64,000 bases of DNA. Origin: Anthostomella pinea (taxonomy: Eukaryota; Ascomycota; Sordariomycetes; Xylariales; Xylariaceae). A program made the position numbers and the translations under genes. The stretch is taken from positions 5,022,001 to 5,086,000 of the forward strand of contig CAUWAG010000018.1 of the NCBI GenBank assembly GCA_963556695.1. The letters run 5' to 3'. The notes under the pieces were generated by a model. That model made no database searches, was not told where the DNA came from, and saw nothing but the letters and a program-made list of their open reading frames with translations. Below, piece by piece: positions 50,371-60,571 of this stretch (within the stretch, counting starts at the first letter, position 1; each line of letters starts with the position of its first letter).

Positions 50371-50989
50371 GCGTTAAGTGAGCTTGTTATAGTCACGGGA
50401 AACCGTGTCGTGAGGCGTCGCTATAATAAGACTCAAGGACTACATACATAGTACAACATCAGATTCATCGCTCTTGGGCACATACCAGTTCGACGCAATG
50501 TTGGATTCGTAGCGTTAATGGTAAACGACATCTTGAGGGTGGAAAAGTAGGTCAGTGAAGACGTTCGTACTCATGCAAGCGACATACCGCACACATATGA
50601 TCCTCTAGTTCTACCGTCCACACACTCTGAGCGTCTGAAGCTACTACAGGGCACTTTACGCTCACGTATGCCATCGTCAGTTTCCGGTCGCAATATCTCC
50701 TAGACTCAATATCTGAACAACGTAGAGCCCCCTACTCTCAGCCCCTTTCCTCTCCTCCCAAACGATATCGTCAACTATCAGAGGTGGAGGCACCGATAAG
50801 TCAGTAACCTGTGCTTTACCACTCACTTGTGAACTTTTGTCTTCACAGTACATAAGAACTCGGGTAATGAATATAGTCGCTCGGTTTGTGTTTAATAGCT
50901 TATACCATCCCCCCATAGAAGTCGGCCACCCCCACTAGTCGGCCAGCCAAACCCCACCACCACCACCTAAGCCCTTCGATGTTCACTTG

Positions 50990-51753
50990 TACGCTTTCAG
51001 CCCGATATTGAAGTTATTTAAAATGTAATTAGTGTTTTAAATAGCCCTGATCGTAAGGTTTTTTCTAATGTTAAATTTACCCCGCGGGGCGTACGTAATT
51101 AGCTGTTAATTACCTCGGGTTTTTTATTTTAAATAGAAAATTTATAGTGCTTAAGCTTTTATTTAAAGCCTTATTTTATATATAACGCAGTATTTTATAG
51201 CCCCTTAAAATACCTTCTTATTCGTATACGGAAGATTAGATAGTGAATGCTATTTTTAATGTTATAAATAAGGGCCTTTCGATGCAAAAAAGCGCTTAAA
51301 AACACGGTATTTCGCATTAAACGCTATTTAATTAACTTAATAGTAAGCTTATTAAAACCAAAGCTTACATATAATAATAAAGACTTTTTTTACGTAATAA
51401 ATGATTATAATTAAGTGGATTCTACTATAAAAAAGCTAAGTTTAACCTTTTTATACTTTTTAACTTATAAGATTATTAAAAAGATATTAAAAAAATGCCG
51501 TTTAAAACACACTTATATAGTAAGCTTTGAACGCCGTAACCTTTATATTAAAATTAAAAGTAACAAAAGAATAAAGGCGGTACGCTGTAACGCTTTACGC
51601 TTAAATTAAGATGATAAATTTTTTAAATCTTCAAAAATTACAGTGTGTAAATATAAAAAACACCTATAATGTCGATAAAGGCGGCATTATATCCGGTTAT
51701 ACCAGCTTTACTTACTCTTTTAATTTAAAAAAGAATAATTAAATTTTCGAGTA
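50990..51753. repeat. AT-rich RIP-like block, left part
   Basis: AT-rich, lysine/asparagine-biased chance frames only (for example 51415-51609). It is split from 53616-54082 by the inserted pogo-like transposon. Confidence 0.6.
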
Positions 51754-53613
51754 ACGTAGCTGACAAGCGAGTTGACATTACAAGCGAGTTGGCACTCGTC
51801 ATGAACTCTCCAACTGCCATGTCAAATAACTTCACCACAACGCATTCAGTTCAATTCAATCAATCGGATTCCTCTTCCTCAGAGGTTTTTATCTCTATTG
51901 TACAAGTTCGCGCATTATGGCCAGTATTGCCGCAAATGCCACACCGTCGCCCACGCGCTGCCGCCCGCCTCGGACGACGACTACCTTCACCCATCTCCTA
52001 TTTTGCCAGTTCAGGACCATCCTTTGCAGCCTAAAGATCTACTGCATCTTCAACGGAAAGTACTCCTCCTTTCACTAGACGTTTGTTTTTTGTTCTCCGG
52101 CGTTTACTTAGTAGGTAATTGGCCTCTTCTAGTTCGCGGACCCGGGAATCAACCAAAGCGACCTTATGCATAAGACTGTATGTAGCCTTCGAAAACGAGC
52201 TCAACGCATCAATTATTGATGTAGGTGAGCTTCCCTGGTGGTTTCTGACTCGGTTTTGGATATAAACCGATTGGTTTACCGCTTTATTAATGGTGGTAGG
52301 CGTCTTCAAAGTCCAAGTAGTGAGTGGCAGATTGGGGTCTGGCGACGGTGTTCGTATGACAGCGACAGCATCCAGCTTTGAAATGACACTTTCTGGGTTA
52401 AAAGGAACAAGCCCAGTGGCACTGAAACCTGCTCGAATGTTTCCTAGCGTCATAGCAGCGTTGTGTGCTTCACAAAACGCTGCAAGGAAGTCCTCCTTCG
52501 AAACATGGGTTATATGACGCCGGATGAGATCCTTAATCATGCGACCGTAAGCTCGTTTAAGCGGGCTAAAACAGCCGACATCTAGAGGCTGGAGCCTGTG
52601 TGACGAGTGGGCAGGCATACAAAGGGTGATAATGCCGTTGTTCTGACAATAATCCTCAAAGACCTGGGAATGGTGGCTTTCGTGACCATCTAGGATGAGG
52701 AGGCGTTTACCGGCAGTCATACGCGGTCTGGTATACTTGTCGAAATGCTGAATCCATTCCAAACCAATCTCATTCGTGGTCCACCCGTTGTCGGACACGG
52801 CCACCTTCCAATCGCGTGGTAATACCGTGTTGCGATACCATGACGCGAGGTGGGTTTTGCCCTGTAGAATAATGAACGGCGGGACCACCCAACCATCAGC
52901 ATTAACAGCAGAGATTGCTGTAGACCATTCCTTGTTGCCTTGCTGAGCTTGTCTAGGCCTGCCACGTCTTTCGGCGCTTGTAACGACCATGCCGGACCCA
53001 ATAATGCCCATCATAAACCCAGTCTCGTCGAAGTTGTAAATATCCGCGTCTTGGATACCATGTTTCGCGACTGCCGCTACAATTTGGTGAAACCACGCGC
53101 GATACGCGTCTGGATCCTCGTTCAAGACCCTCTGGTAGTCTATCTTCCGATGAAAACGCGTCCGGAGGCCTGGTGTACGTTTGATGAAGTTCCGCGTCCA
53201 GTTCTTTCCAACGCGTCTAGCCCCACGCGCCGCCAACAATTGATTCGCCATATCTTCAACATAACTGTACCGGGGCGGAAATGCTCGCGCATCCAGGTTG
53301 AGAATGAAGGAACAAATGGCATTCTCTTCGGAAACCATAAGTTTCAAAGTATTGGGCATGCTGTCGCGTCGTGATGGCATTCCTTTGACTCTATTGCTCA
53401 AAGTGGAACGAGGGAAGTTGAAGAGTTTTGCAAGCTGAAATATAAGAATATGAGGGTCACGTCATTTAGCTTGAACAGCTAGCTGCAAGTCTGATTCGTT
53501 ATAGCGCGGTGCCATTGTTATTGGTGGAGATATGATGGTTTGAACCGTATTGGTTGGAAAGTTCATGACGAGTGCCAACTCGCTTGTAATGCCAACTCGC
53601 TTGTCAGATACGT
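51754..53613 (-). mobile_element. Pogo/Fot1-like DNA transposon, near full length (1860 bp)
   Basis: TA target duplications (51752-51753, 53614-53615) enclose inverted repeats of about 54 bp that match with only two mismatches. They begin ACGTAGCTGACAAGCGAG (right end ACGTATCTGACAAGCGAG). Each contains the motif ACAAGCGAGTTGRC twice, 17 bp apart, followed by ACTCGTCATGAAC. It carries one transposase gene on the minus strand. It is inserted in an AT-rich block. Confidence 0.9.
51860..53515 (-). pseudogene. Pogo/Fot1-like transposase, inactivated by three stops
   Basis: From ATG 53515 the frame reads an HTH (MAPRYNESDLQLAVQAK), a TGA at 53462-53464, then LAKLFNFPRSTLSNRVKG and a CENP-B-type second HTH region (RRVGKNWTRNFIKRTPGLRTR). 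The catalytic core is complete: NFDETGFMMG, LDGHESHHS, and SSHRLQPLDVGCFSPLKRAYG (DDD triad of the pogo/Fot1 group of Tc1-mariner). The C-terminal end contains KRRRTKNKRLVKGG. A TAG near 52031 and a second TAG about 14 codons later cut off a CCHC zinc knuckle (CGICGNTGHNARTC). Both may be CAG-to-TAG changes; at the second site the other copy reads CAG. The long internal frame (456 codons) is otherwise open. Confidence 0.85.
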
Positions 53614-53615
53614 TA

Positions 53616-54082
53616 TTGACTTCTTCGGTTTAAATAATTTTATTATAAAAAAGGCCTTTTTGAAACCCTCAAAAGTTGTAGCTAAATTTCTTTTATCAAA
53701 ACTATTTTAATAATTAAATTATTTTTCAAACTAGGTATTATTTTTAAAAGAAAAGACCTGTAAGTCTAATACTTTATTGAAAAGTTTTCAAAAACTGTTA
53801 ATTAATATTATAGAAGTTAAAAATGGGTTTTTTTATAAGTAAAGATAAAAAATAAAAATAAAAACAATATTAAAGCGATCTTTTTAATATTAAAAGGCTA
53901 TAAAAGCTATACTTTCGTACGTATATAAAATTTTCTTATTTATTCAAAGTTCTTTTCATTTTCTTCATTTAATATAGTTTAACGCGTGTTGATAAAACGA
54001 ATCTACAAATATATGTTATTTGAATAACATCTTGCTTTATTTCTTTCTTATATATATTAATTAGGGTATATAAGCTTTAAAT
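53616..54082. repeat. AT-rich RIP-like block, middle part
   Basis: Between the pogo-like element and the solo LTR. No coding capacity. Confidence 0.6.
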
Positions 54083-54088
54083 ACCGGG

Positions 54089-54468
54089 TGTTGGATCCAT
54101 GTGATTCCACAGTCAAACCATCCATACATGTTGGATTAAAGGTGAGCTAAGAGGGCATCTTGATAGGTAGACACCGGAACCTAGTTGTTCCGTCCCGATC
54201 CAGCCCCCTCTGGCACAAAACTGCCACGGTCGCACGAGGACACTCTAGAGAGACAGAATACACAGACACACTTCAACCTCACGATTGGCTCAAATCTGAC
54301 AATACAGAACCCACATGTATGATTAGATAAGAGATTATATACCAGATTGTGAGGTCACTTAGCCAGACCCTCAGGTCCAGCTAGACTTCCCAATCCAACC
54401 ATCAGCAATATCATGACCTTGACCCAATACTCGAGTATTATGATTGATCGTTCAAGCCTGTTTCAACA
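54089..54468. mobile_element. Probable solo LTR (380 bp)
   Basis: It begins TGTTGGATCC and ends TTTCAACA, so the terminal 5 bp (TGTTG/CAACA) are inverted repeats with TG...CA ends. ACCGG occurs at 54083-54087, one base before the left end, and immediately after the right end (54469-54473), fitting a 5-bp target duplication with a one-base addition. It is GC-balanced inside AT-rich flanks, so younger than or less mutated than its surroundings. No internal genes. Confidence 0.6.
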
Positions 54469-54473
54469 ACCGG

Positions 54474-55090
54474 CTTTATAATGCTTTAAAAGCCTATTGT
54501 TAAAAATTTCCCTTTAAGTTAAATTGTTTAATAAATGCATTGCTTATTAATAAAATTAAGCTTATTTATTATTATAAAAAGGCCAAAACTTCTACTTTTA
54601 TTAAATAAAATACCCTTTCAAGTTTTAAAGTTATCAAATATTATTTTATTAGCTGCAAGAAGTACTTATATCACTTAAAAAAAAAAAACCTTGAAGCTTA
54701 ATACCTTTTGAAGCTTTAAGCTGAAAGACTAACAAACGCTTATTACAAACTCTTAAATTATAAATTTCGATATAAATAAGTCTCTAAAACCCAAATTAAA
54801 GTATGAGAAAATAATAAACGTATTTAAAGTTAAAAAAACCAAAGTTGTTATTAAAAGTATGAAAACTAAGGCCTTAGAGGCTAAATTAGAGTAATTATAT
54901 TTCAAAAAGCGTTGGAAAAACTTTGATTTTAACAAAAAGTTTGAAAATAATAACAAGAATAATATCTTATAAAGGTATTATTAGCCTTATTATACGTATA
55001 AAAGTATAAAAAGAAATAGTTATTAAATCGGAAGATAAAAAGGAAGATAAAGATAACTTTTTTAATAAGGAGGTTTCAAAAGCCTTATAA
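54474..55090. repeat. AT-rich RIP-like block, right part
   Basis: AT-rich, non-coding. It continues the older repeat split by the solo LTR. Confidence 0.6.
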
Positions 55091-55252
55091 GAGCCTAGGC
55101 ACACCTATTTAAAGCAAGTGATTGTAAGGGTTAAGGTAGCTGAATGCTGAAGCAAGGTGATGGCGGTGGTTTCAAGAAGTAGGTGTATGAGGATACTTCA
55201 ATCTATCCTGGTATGTGTATGGGAATTAGGCGTTTTAAGGGGATGTGGTAGT

Positions 55253-55404
55253 TGTTGAATGGGAGCCGGAGATAGACACCGGAAGATCTCCAGTGGGGCA
55301 GAGACGCACAGGGCATCTGACCCACCAAGAAGACAGATGATCAATCTCTGTACGCAGAACAAGAACACAATCAATAGAATCCATCAACATCCGTGTATTC
55401 AACA
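55253..55404. mobile_element. Short LTR-like segment
   Basis: Ends TGTTGAAT and ATTCAACA are perfect 8-bp inverted repeats with TG...CA polarity. It shares the word TAGACACCGGAA with the solo LTR at 54089-54468. It is only 152 bp and has no clear target duplication (GTAGT left, TGTTG right), so the call is tentative. Confidence 0.3.
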
Positions 55405-55416
55405 TGTTGGGTGTGA

Positions 55417-55466
55417 AAAGTGTCCCACTTGGGGGGCTGTCCCACTTGGGGTCCCCCGGCGTTATT
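55417..55466. repeat. Possible orphan transposon terminus
   Basis: GTGTCCCACTTGGGG occurs here and a TGTCCCACTTGGGG copy follows 18-20 bp later; the segment ends CGTTA. This is the same architecture (tandem motif, then CGTTA) as the right ends of the two pogo-like elements, whose motif is CCCACTCGCTTGT or CCAACTCGCTTGT. No partner end was found. Confidence 0.35.
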
Positions 55467-55720
55467 CACTCTAGAAGCGGCTCGTCCTTGCGCAAGGAAG
55501 AATAGCTACATCTCCGCGATAAACCCATGAATCACCCTGACATTGATCCAACCCAATAATGCTTCTCCGTAACTGTGCCTCCCATGAACGATAATCTCGG
55601 GCGAATCGACTCCGCCATCTGCAGGAACAAGAGATCTCATGGTGGTGTTCCGGCTGCCAGCCTGTTCGTAACACCCCCCATTGCCCCAGTAGGAAATCAT
55701 GCTCTATTGCAACACTCGTG

Positions 55721-56495
55721 TCAACCGGATGTACAACAAGCTGTCGCCACCATCGTGCTCGCCTTCTCCGCTAGACAGCATGCAGCTGGTGGCAATTCAG
55801 CTCGTGCATGGTAGGGGCAGCCCGCGTGCAATCCCGCCGGGTCGATGACGTGGAATCCGAAATCATCTCCAGCACACTCCCCTTCTGCCTGGGATTGGGT
55901 GCGGCTCTCAACCATGAGGACAACCCGTTTCAGTTGATCCATATTGGCTGTGTAACGTTTAACCAGCCCCTTTTGGAAGACTTGACACGAGAGGCGCAGA
56001 GTTGTAAATCCATGTTCACAAATTGTCGTGCTCAAGTGGCGTCTCACTCTCCAGTGCGAGAATGCCAGGGTCCTGATCTTTCGCCAATACCAGGGAGCTT
56101 GGTAATTGATGAAGCCGAGGTCAGTGAAGTAGAACATATCTCTCTCCCAGTCGACAAAGAAGAATGGATAGTGGAAAGGAACGCCGGAGTGAAAACCCGA
56201 TGTCCGATCCTCGAGGTGGTGCACCTTGATGGTATAGTCGTTGAGCCCACGTAGCTTGCAAGGGACCATCTCACGGCCGTTGAGGACATAAGTCCTCGAT
56301 TCTCGGTTGACCTGCATGAGGCTCCTGACGATTGAAACGGTGTCGCTCGAGACCAAGTTGCGGACGAGCAACCACTCACCCAGCAGGATGTTCAGAGCAG
56401 GGCGCAGTGGTAGGGCGTAGTGCCTGCAACCGCAGCTCCGTCGGCAAGTGCTGGAACAGATGAGATTGTTGGTCGTCAACTTGGCCAGGGTCCAT
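55721..56495 (-). pseudogene. 2EXR-domain protein B, frame-broken
   Basis: The likely start is ATG at 56495 (MDPGQVDDQQSHLFQHLPTELRLQ), with the F-x-x-LPTELRL opening of 2EXR proteins. This frame closes at the TGA of CCTGCTGGGTGA. After a +1 slip the second 2EXR-like part follows: VRSLMQVNRESRTYVLNGRE, then PFFFVDWERDMFYFTDLGF, then KRVVLMVESRTQ, to 55721. It is paralogous to the gene immediately upstream (both have RSLMQVxRExR and FFVDWERD). 2EXR is a fungal family of unknown function. Confidence 0.6.
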
Positions 56496-56743
56496 GATGT
56501 GACGACTCTGGGTGGTGGAGGTAGGGAACGAGCCAGGTCTGTGTAAGGAAAGAGTGTCGTTGGGAAATGAGATGTAGTATAAGAGTCAAGAACGAGAGTG
56601 CCATCTCCTCGCGAACAAATACACACCACTCGAAGGCATTGAGCATGGTGCCTGAAGAAGGGCGCTTCACAGGACGAGGAATACCCTCAGAACAAGGGAA
56701 CGTGCCTGAGACGAATGTCCGTGCAGCGTCGTCAAGGTTTGCT

Positions 56744-57658
56744 CTAGTTGGTAGCAGTATCAAAAGGTGTCCACGCTGTACGGTCCCGACACCAAGGCGT
56801 AGCACACCAAGGCGTAGCAGGGTCATCAATGACCACTTCAACGTCAATGCTCCGGGGTATGTCGTTCTGGGCGTCCTCTTTGATCTTGCTGAGGTATGGA
56901 AGTAGGGTATCCCGATACCATCCGTCGCGAACCGGACTAGACTGGTCATTTGACTCAGAGATGGGCGCAGTGTTCTGTGGCGAGATAATCAAGAAGCCAT
57001 ATTCATTTCTCTCAAGGGTCAAGATGTGATCTGTGAAGATCTATTCAAAGTAACCGTCGATGGAACTGGCAGTGCGTATATAGAATCGGCGAATGTCGTC
57101 AACAGATATGACAAGCAAGATGCGGCGAAGAGACTCGAGACGATCACTCCCATCGACTGACCAATGGCTCGTAGGCAGCCCACGGAGAAGGCGATCAGTA
57201 GCAACGTGTCTAATCTGCTTTACCCATGCTGGTCTCTTGTAGTGCTGTTCTCTGGCATAGACGCCGACATGATTCACGTGCTGAATTTGTTGGTAAAAGA
57301 AAATGTCCCTTTCCCAGTCAACGAAGAAGTATGGGTGATCAATCCATGTTGCGAGAGCTTCGTCATGGTAGTAGCAGGCGCAACATCCGAGGTCAACTCT
57401 GACGATTTCCCGTTTGCCCAGGACTGTATCTCTCGTTTCTCGGCTAACCTGCATGAGGCTTCGAAGGGTAGGAATGAGGTCTGGGTGGATGATATTCATA
57501 GATATAACTGTCCGGTGGGCGACACGATATATCACGGGTTTCTTGGACAGGGAAAAGAACTCCCAAACCATCAGGCGCACCTCTGTGGGCAGATAGGGAA
57601 GGACCTGAACACCGCTGGGATTCGTCATGGCTCGAGTGGTGACACTAAAGTGGATCAA
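56744..57658 (-). pseudogene. 2EXR-domain protein A, single nonsense codon
   Basis: Start at 57658, or at 57628 (MTNPSGVQVLPYLPTEVRLM, the family's opening). It continues VWEFFSLSKKPVIYRV, LRSLMQVSRETRDTVLGKRE and YFFVDWERDIFFYQQIQ. At 57041-57043 a TAG interrupts the frame (GYFE*IFTDHILTLERNEYG), which then stays open for about 98 more codons to 56744. CAG to TAG is one possible single C-to-T change. The downstream part has normal composition, so the stop is probably recent. Function unknown. Confidence 0.65.
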
Positions 57659-57985
57659 GTGTGGTGGGAGTCGAGGGTGAGCCTTGCACGGGTCTGCTCA
57701 TTCGTCGCTTGCCGAGTCGGAATTGAATGTGTTGGGCGGAATACTTGCTGCATCTCTGGTGGGAGCTCACATGGCCGCATGGTGATGCCTATAAATACTG
57801 CGGGAGCCAAGGTATCCCACAAAGATTGAGATGGCCAAAGATAGAATGCCCATCCTTGCTGGTCATCGAACCCCCTTGCACTTTCCAAGACACGCGTGCA
57901 GTCAAGGGCCTTCTTCACATTACCAGATACCATGAAGCCATTGCTCAGTGATTATGGCGCTTGTGTTCACCTTGTCTGAGGGTGT

Positions 57986-59170
57986 TCATGTCGTAGAATC
58001 GACCTCGATGCCCACCTCTTGCCTTCGCTCAACCTCTTCTATTTGTCGCAAAATACCCTCCTTCCATACCCGGTACTCCTCTCGTTTCCGTTCTGTCATG
58101 TCCCATTTACTCTGAAACATGGTATCGGGTCTTTGTCTGTGGAGCTTCTCGCTGATTCTGCCGTCGCCATCCTCCATTTCGACATCAGCAGCCTCCTCTT
58201 CCGGCTCATCCGTTGCGACTAGGTTCTTGATACCAGCAAACCACTCGTCCCTTTGCCAGCCATTGCCTACGACTCTAGTAAGAGCATCATCGACGTCTTT
58301 GGAACCGATGTCGGCCCATCCGATCCATAGTTCATCTTCATCCATCCCTTTCACTGTGACTTTCTCCTGGGCGTGTTCTAGAACATTCAGGATGGACTTT
58401 CGTAAACGCGCATATTGCTTTTTGTCCAGGTCTTTGCCCTGCTCCATGACATACAGCTGCGACGACACAAGGAAGTAGATAGCGGCAAGCAGAGGCGTCA
58501 AGTGCTCGTTGACCCATTCATCCTTGGTGCGCCTGCCATTGGGGGCGGCAATGGTCATCATCCCAGCCAGAACGGTTCGTCCGATGCGCTCGTCATCCAG
58601 TTCCTTGCACAGTAACTGAATAGTAGGTCGTATCCAAGCGGGTAATGCGCTGGTGACACCTCCTGCCTTCTTCTTGGCCGGAACCTGAGGTGGGCGCTTG
58701 CCTGTAGACTTTGTAGGTGTGGCCTCGCCCTTCGCGGCCGGAGATCTGTACTTTGCCAACGAGTTATCTTTGCTCGGCGTTCCTCGAGACGGTATCCGCT
58801 GCGCGCTTCTGCTCGTGAACAACCCTCCCGCTTCTCGTAGCTTGGAGTTTGGCGTCCGAACCCTACCGGACTTGCCTACGGAGCTCGCAGGCAGGACATT
58901 ATCGAGATGGGTATACAATCGATTATATATTCGCGGCGGGATCGGGGGTCTCGGCTGGATAGGTGGCAGGTCGAGTGATATCTTTAGACGTTCGCAGGCG
59001 ATATGCGCGCATGCGTATGACCGGGCGACCTCTTCTTCTTGTTTCAAGCTGCCGGCGCTGTTGCGCGATTGGGCGAGTAACGAAGATGCGAGCTCGAGAA
59101 GAGGCGGGGGTAGAGCCGTGGAGTGCGTAGGTATAAGGGACAGCAGGGTCGGCTCCAAGGTGCGGCTCAT
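57986..59170 (-). CDS. ORC6: Origin recognition complex subunit 6
   Basis: A single-exon gene of 394 residues, similar in size to other fungal Orc6 proteins. The N-terminal third (LLSLIPTHSTALPPPLLELA, ARSYACAHIACERLKISLDL, PPRIYNRLYTHLD) matches the cyclin-box-like fold of Orc6. A basic Ser/Thr-Pro-rich linker (RVRTPNSK, IPSRGTPSKD, GEATPTKSTGKRPP) offers CDK-type sites. The C-terminal part (PAWIRPTIQLLCKELDDERI, GRRTKDEWVNEHLTPLLAAI) forms the second helical domain, with an acidic tail region. Known role: part of ORC, needed for origin licensing and MCM loading. It is divergently transcribed from the EF-hand gene across a 518-bp promoter region. Frame intact. Confidence 0.85.
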   Translation of the reverse strand: MSRTLEPTLLSLIPTHSTALPPPLLELASSLLAQSRNSAGSLKQEEEVARSYACAHIACERLKISLDLPPIQPRPPIPPRIYNRLYTHLDNVLPASSVGKSGRVRTPNSKLREAGGLFTSRSAQRIPSRGTPSKDNSLAKYRSPAAKGEATPTKSTGKRPPQVPAKKKAGGVTSALPAWIRPTIQLLCKELDDERIGRTVLAGMMTIAAPNGRRTKDEWVNEHLTPLLAAIYFLVSSQLYVMEQGKDLDKKQYARLRKSILNVLEHAQEKVTVKGMDEDELWIGWADIGSKDVDDALTRVVGNGWQRDEWFAGIKNLVATDEPEEEAADVEMEDGDGRISEKLHRQRPDTMFQSKWDMTERKREEYRVWKEGILRQIEEVERRQEVGIEVDSTT

Positions 59171-59688
59171 GTTGGCGATGGCTGATGGCTGTTGAATCGG
59201 TCGAGGGAGGCGTTGAGCGATCTCAACGGTGTGGACAGTCCAGCACGTGGCGGGCTGGAATGCTTTCCAAGTTATGTCTCAGGCTGTAATTTTCTCACAT
59301 CGGGCCTCGAATAGCATCATAGACTGGACGTATTCGGAAGTCACAGAATGTCGTCTCGATGTTTGCGAAAATGGCGTTTCCTTGGGTGATTCGGGGACCC
59401 TGAACAGCCCCGAATTAGCGGGTGCAGCTTCCCCTGCAGAACCCGCCGATCAGGGCACCTCCTGCCCGTTGCAACCCCTGACAAAACCCCGGATACGGCA
59501 ATTCTTCCTCATCCAGCCCAACATCTCATCCTCCACGGGGCACAGCTTGGTCGTCATCTTTCTTGCGATTCTGTCGTCATTGGTTGAACAAAACGAAACA
59601 TTGGCATTCGACTGCCACCAACATCCATCCGTCAACTGAGGGTTTCCCACATCCCGACAGACCACAACAGACGAAATTACAGCCCAGA
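59171..59688. other. Divergent promoter region ORC6 / EF-hand gene
   Basis: 518 bp between divergent starts. No gene. Contains CACGTG near 59242. Confidence 0.5.
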
Positions 59689-60389
59689 ATGCGTTCAACA
59701 ATATTCGCAGCAGCCAGTCTGCTATGCGGAGCACTCGCCCATGGTAACCACGAAGGGTCGCAAAAGCCAATGGTCAGCGAGAACGCCAACTGGATGACGA
59801 GGCACATGGCCGGTACGTGACTCGATCTACCTTATGGTGGCACCAAGATAGCAAACGGGAAACAAACAAGCACAAAGCACACAAGACTAACTAACACCAA
59901 CCAGAGGAACACCACATAAGCGACTTCGACGCCTCGTCCTTCTTCACGTTACACGACTTCGACGGCGACGGCCGGTGGGAGCCCGAGGAGATGCTGCGGA
60001 CATACGGGCTCATGGACGACTCCAACGCCGACCTCGCGCCAGCGCGCCGCGACGAAATCCGACGGGAGCTGCTGCGGCAGCTGGACACCAACGGCGACGG
60101 CATCGTGTCGCGCGACGAGTTCGTGCGCTTCATCGCCTTGGGAAAGACGCTGCCGGACCTCGCCACGGGCCCCGGCCACCACGGCGACGACGAGTACGAG
60201 TACGAGATCCACCACTGGGAGAAGTACCACGACGAGAACACGCGGCTGGAGGACCTCACGCACCCCGAGGACATCGAGCACTTCAGGAAGCACGACCAGA
60301 TGGATGAGGCCGAGGAGCGGCTCGAGGCGCTGAATCGGATGGCCATTGTGGAGGGCAATATCCCGAGCAAGTTCAGGAGAGGTGGTTGA
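59689..60389 (+). CDS. Secretory EF-hand calcium-binding protein, SSP120-like
   Basis: Exons 59689-59812 and 59905-60389 flank a 92-bp intron (GTACGT donor, CTAAC branch, CCAG acceptor); 202 residues. A signal peptide (MRSTIFAAASLLCGALAHG) is followed by two EF-hands: DFDGDGRWEPEE (about 63-74) and DTNGDGIVSRDE (about 99-110), each with the acidic ligand spacing for calcium. The His-Asp-Glu-rich C-terminus (HWEKYHDENTRLEDLTHPED) matches the nucleobindin-like arrangement of yeast Ssp120, a cargo-receptor-associated protein of the early secretory pathway. That role is inferred by similarity. GC-rich second exon; frame intact. Convergent with TRM12, 182 bp apart. Confidence 0.8.
59813..59904 (+). 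other. Intron of the EF-hand gene
   Basis: 92 bp, donor GTACGT, tandem CTAAC branch candidates, ACCAG acceptor; phase 1. Confidence 0.8.
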
Positions 60390-60571
60390 AGGCAAGGTTC
60401 GATACGTGATACCCGGAGTGAACTTTCACAGATTTGACTTGGATGGGCCAGCGTTGCATAACCGCATGGCCTAGCGCGGCATTGGGATGATACGCGCGCA
60501 ACTTGGGTAGAAGATACACACGATAGATACGAGATGACGGACGGTTGGTTGGCGGACCATGTACGAACACT

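Noticed and set aside
51415..51609. Lysine-rich plus-strand frame in an AT-rich block
   Set aside because: Composition follows the AT content; no homology signal, no promoter.
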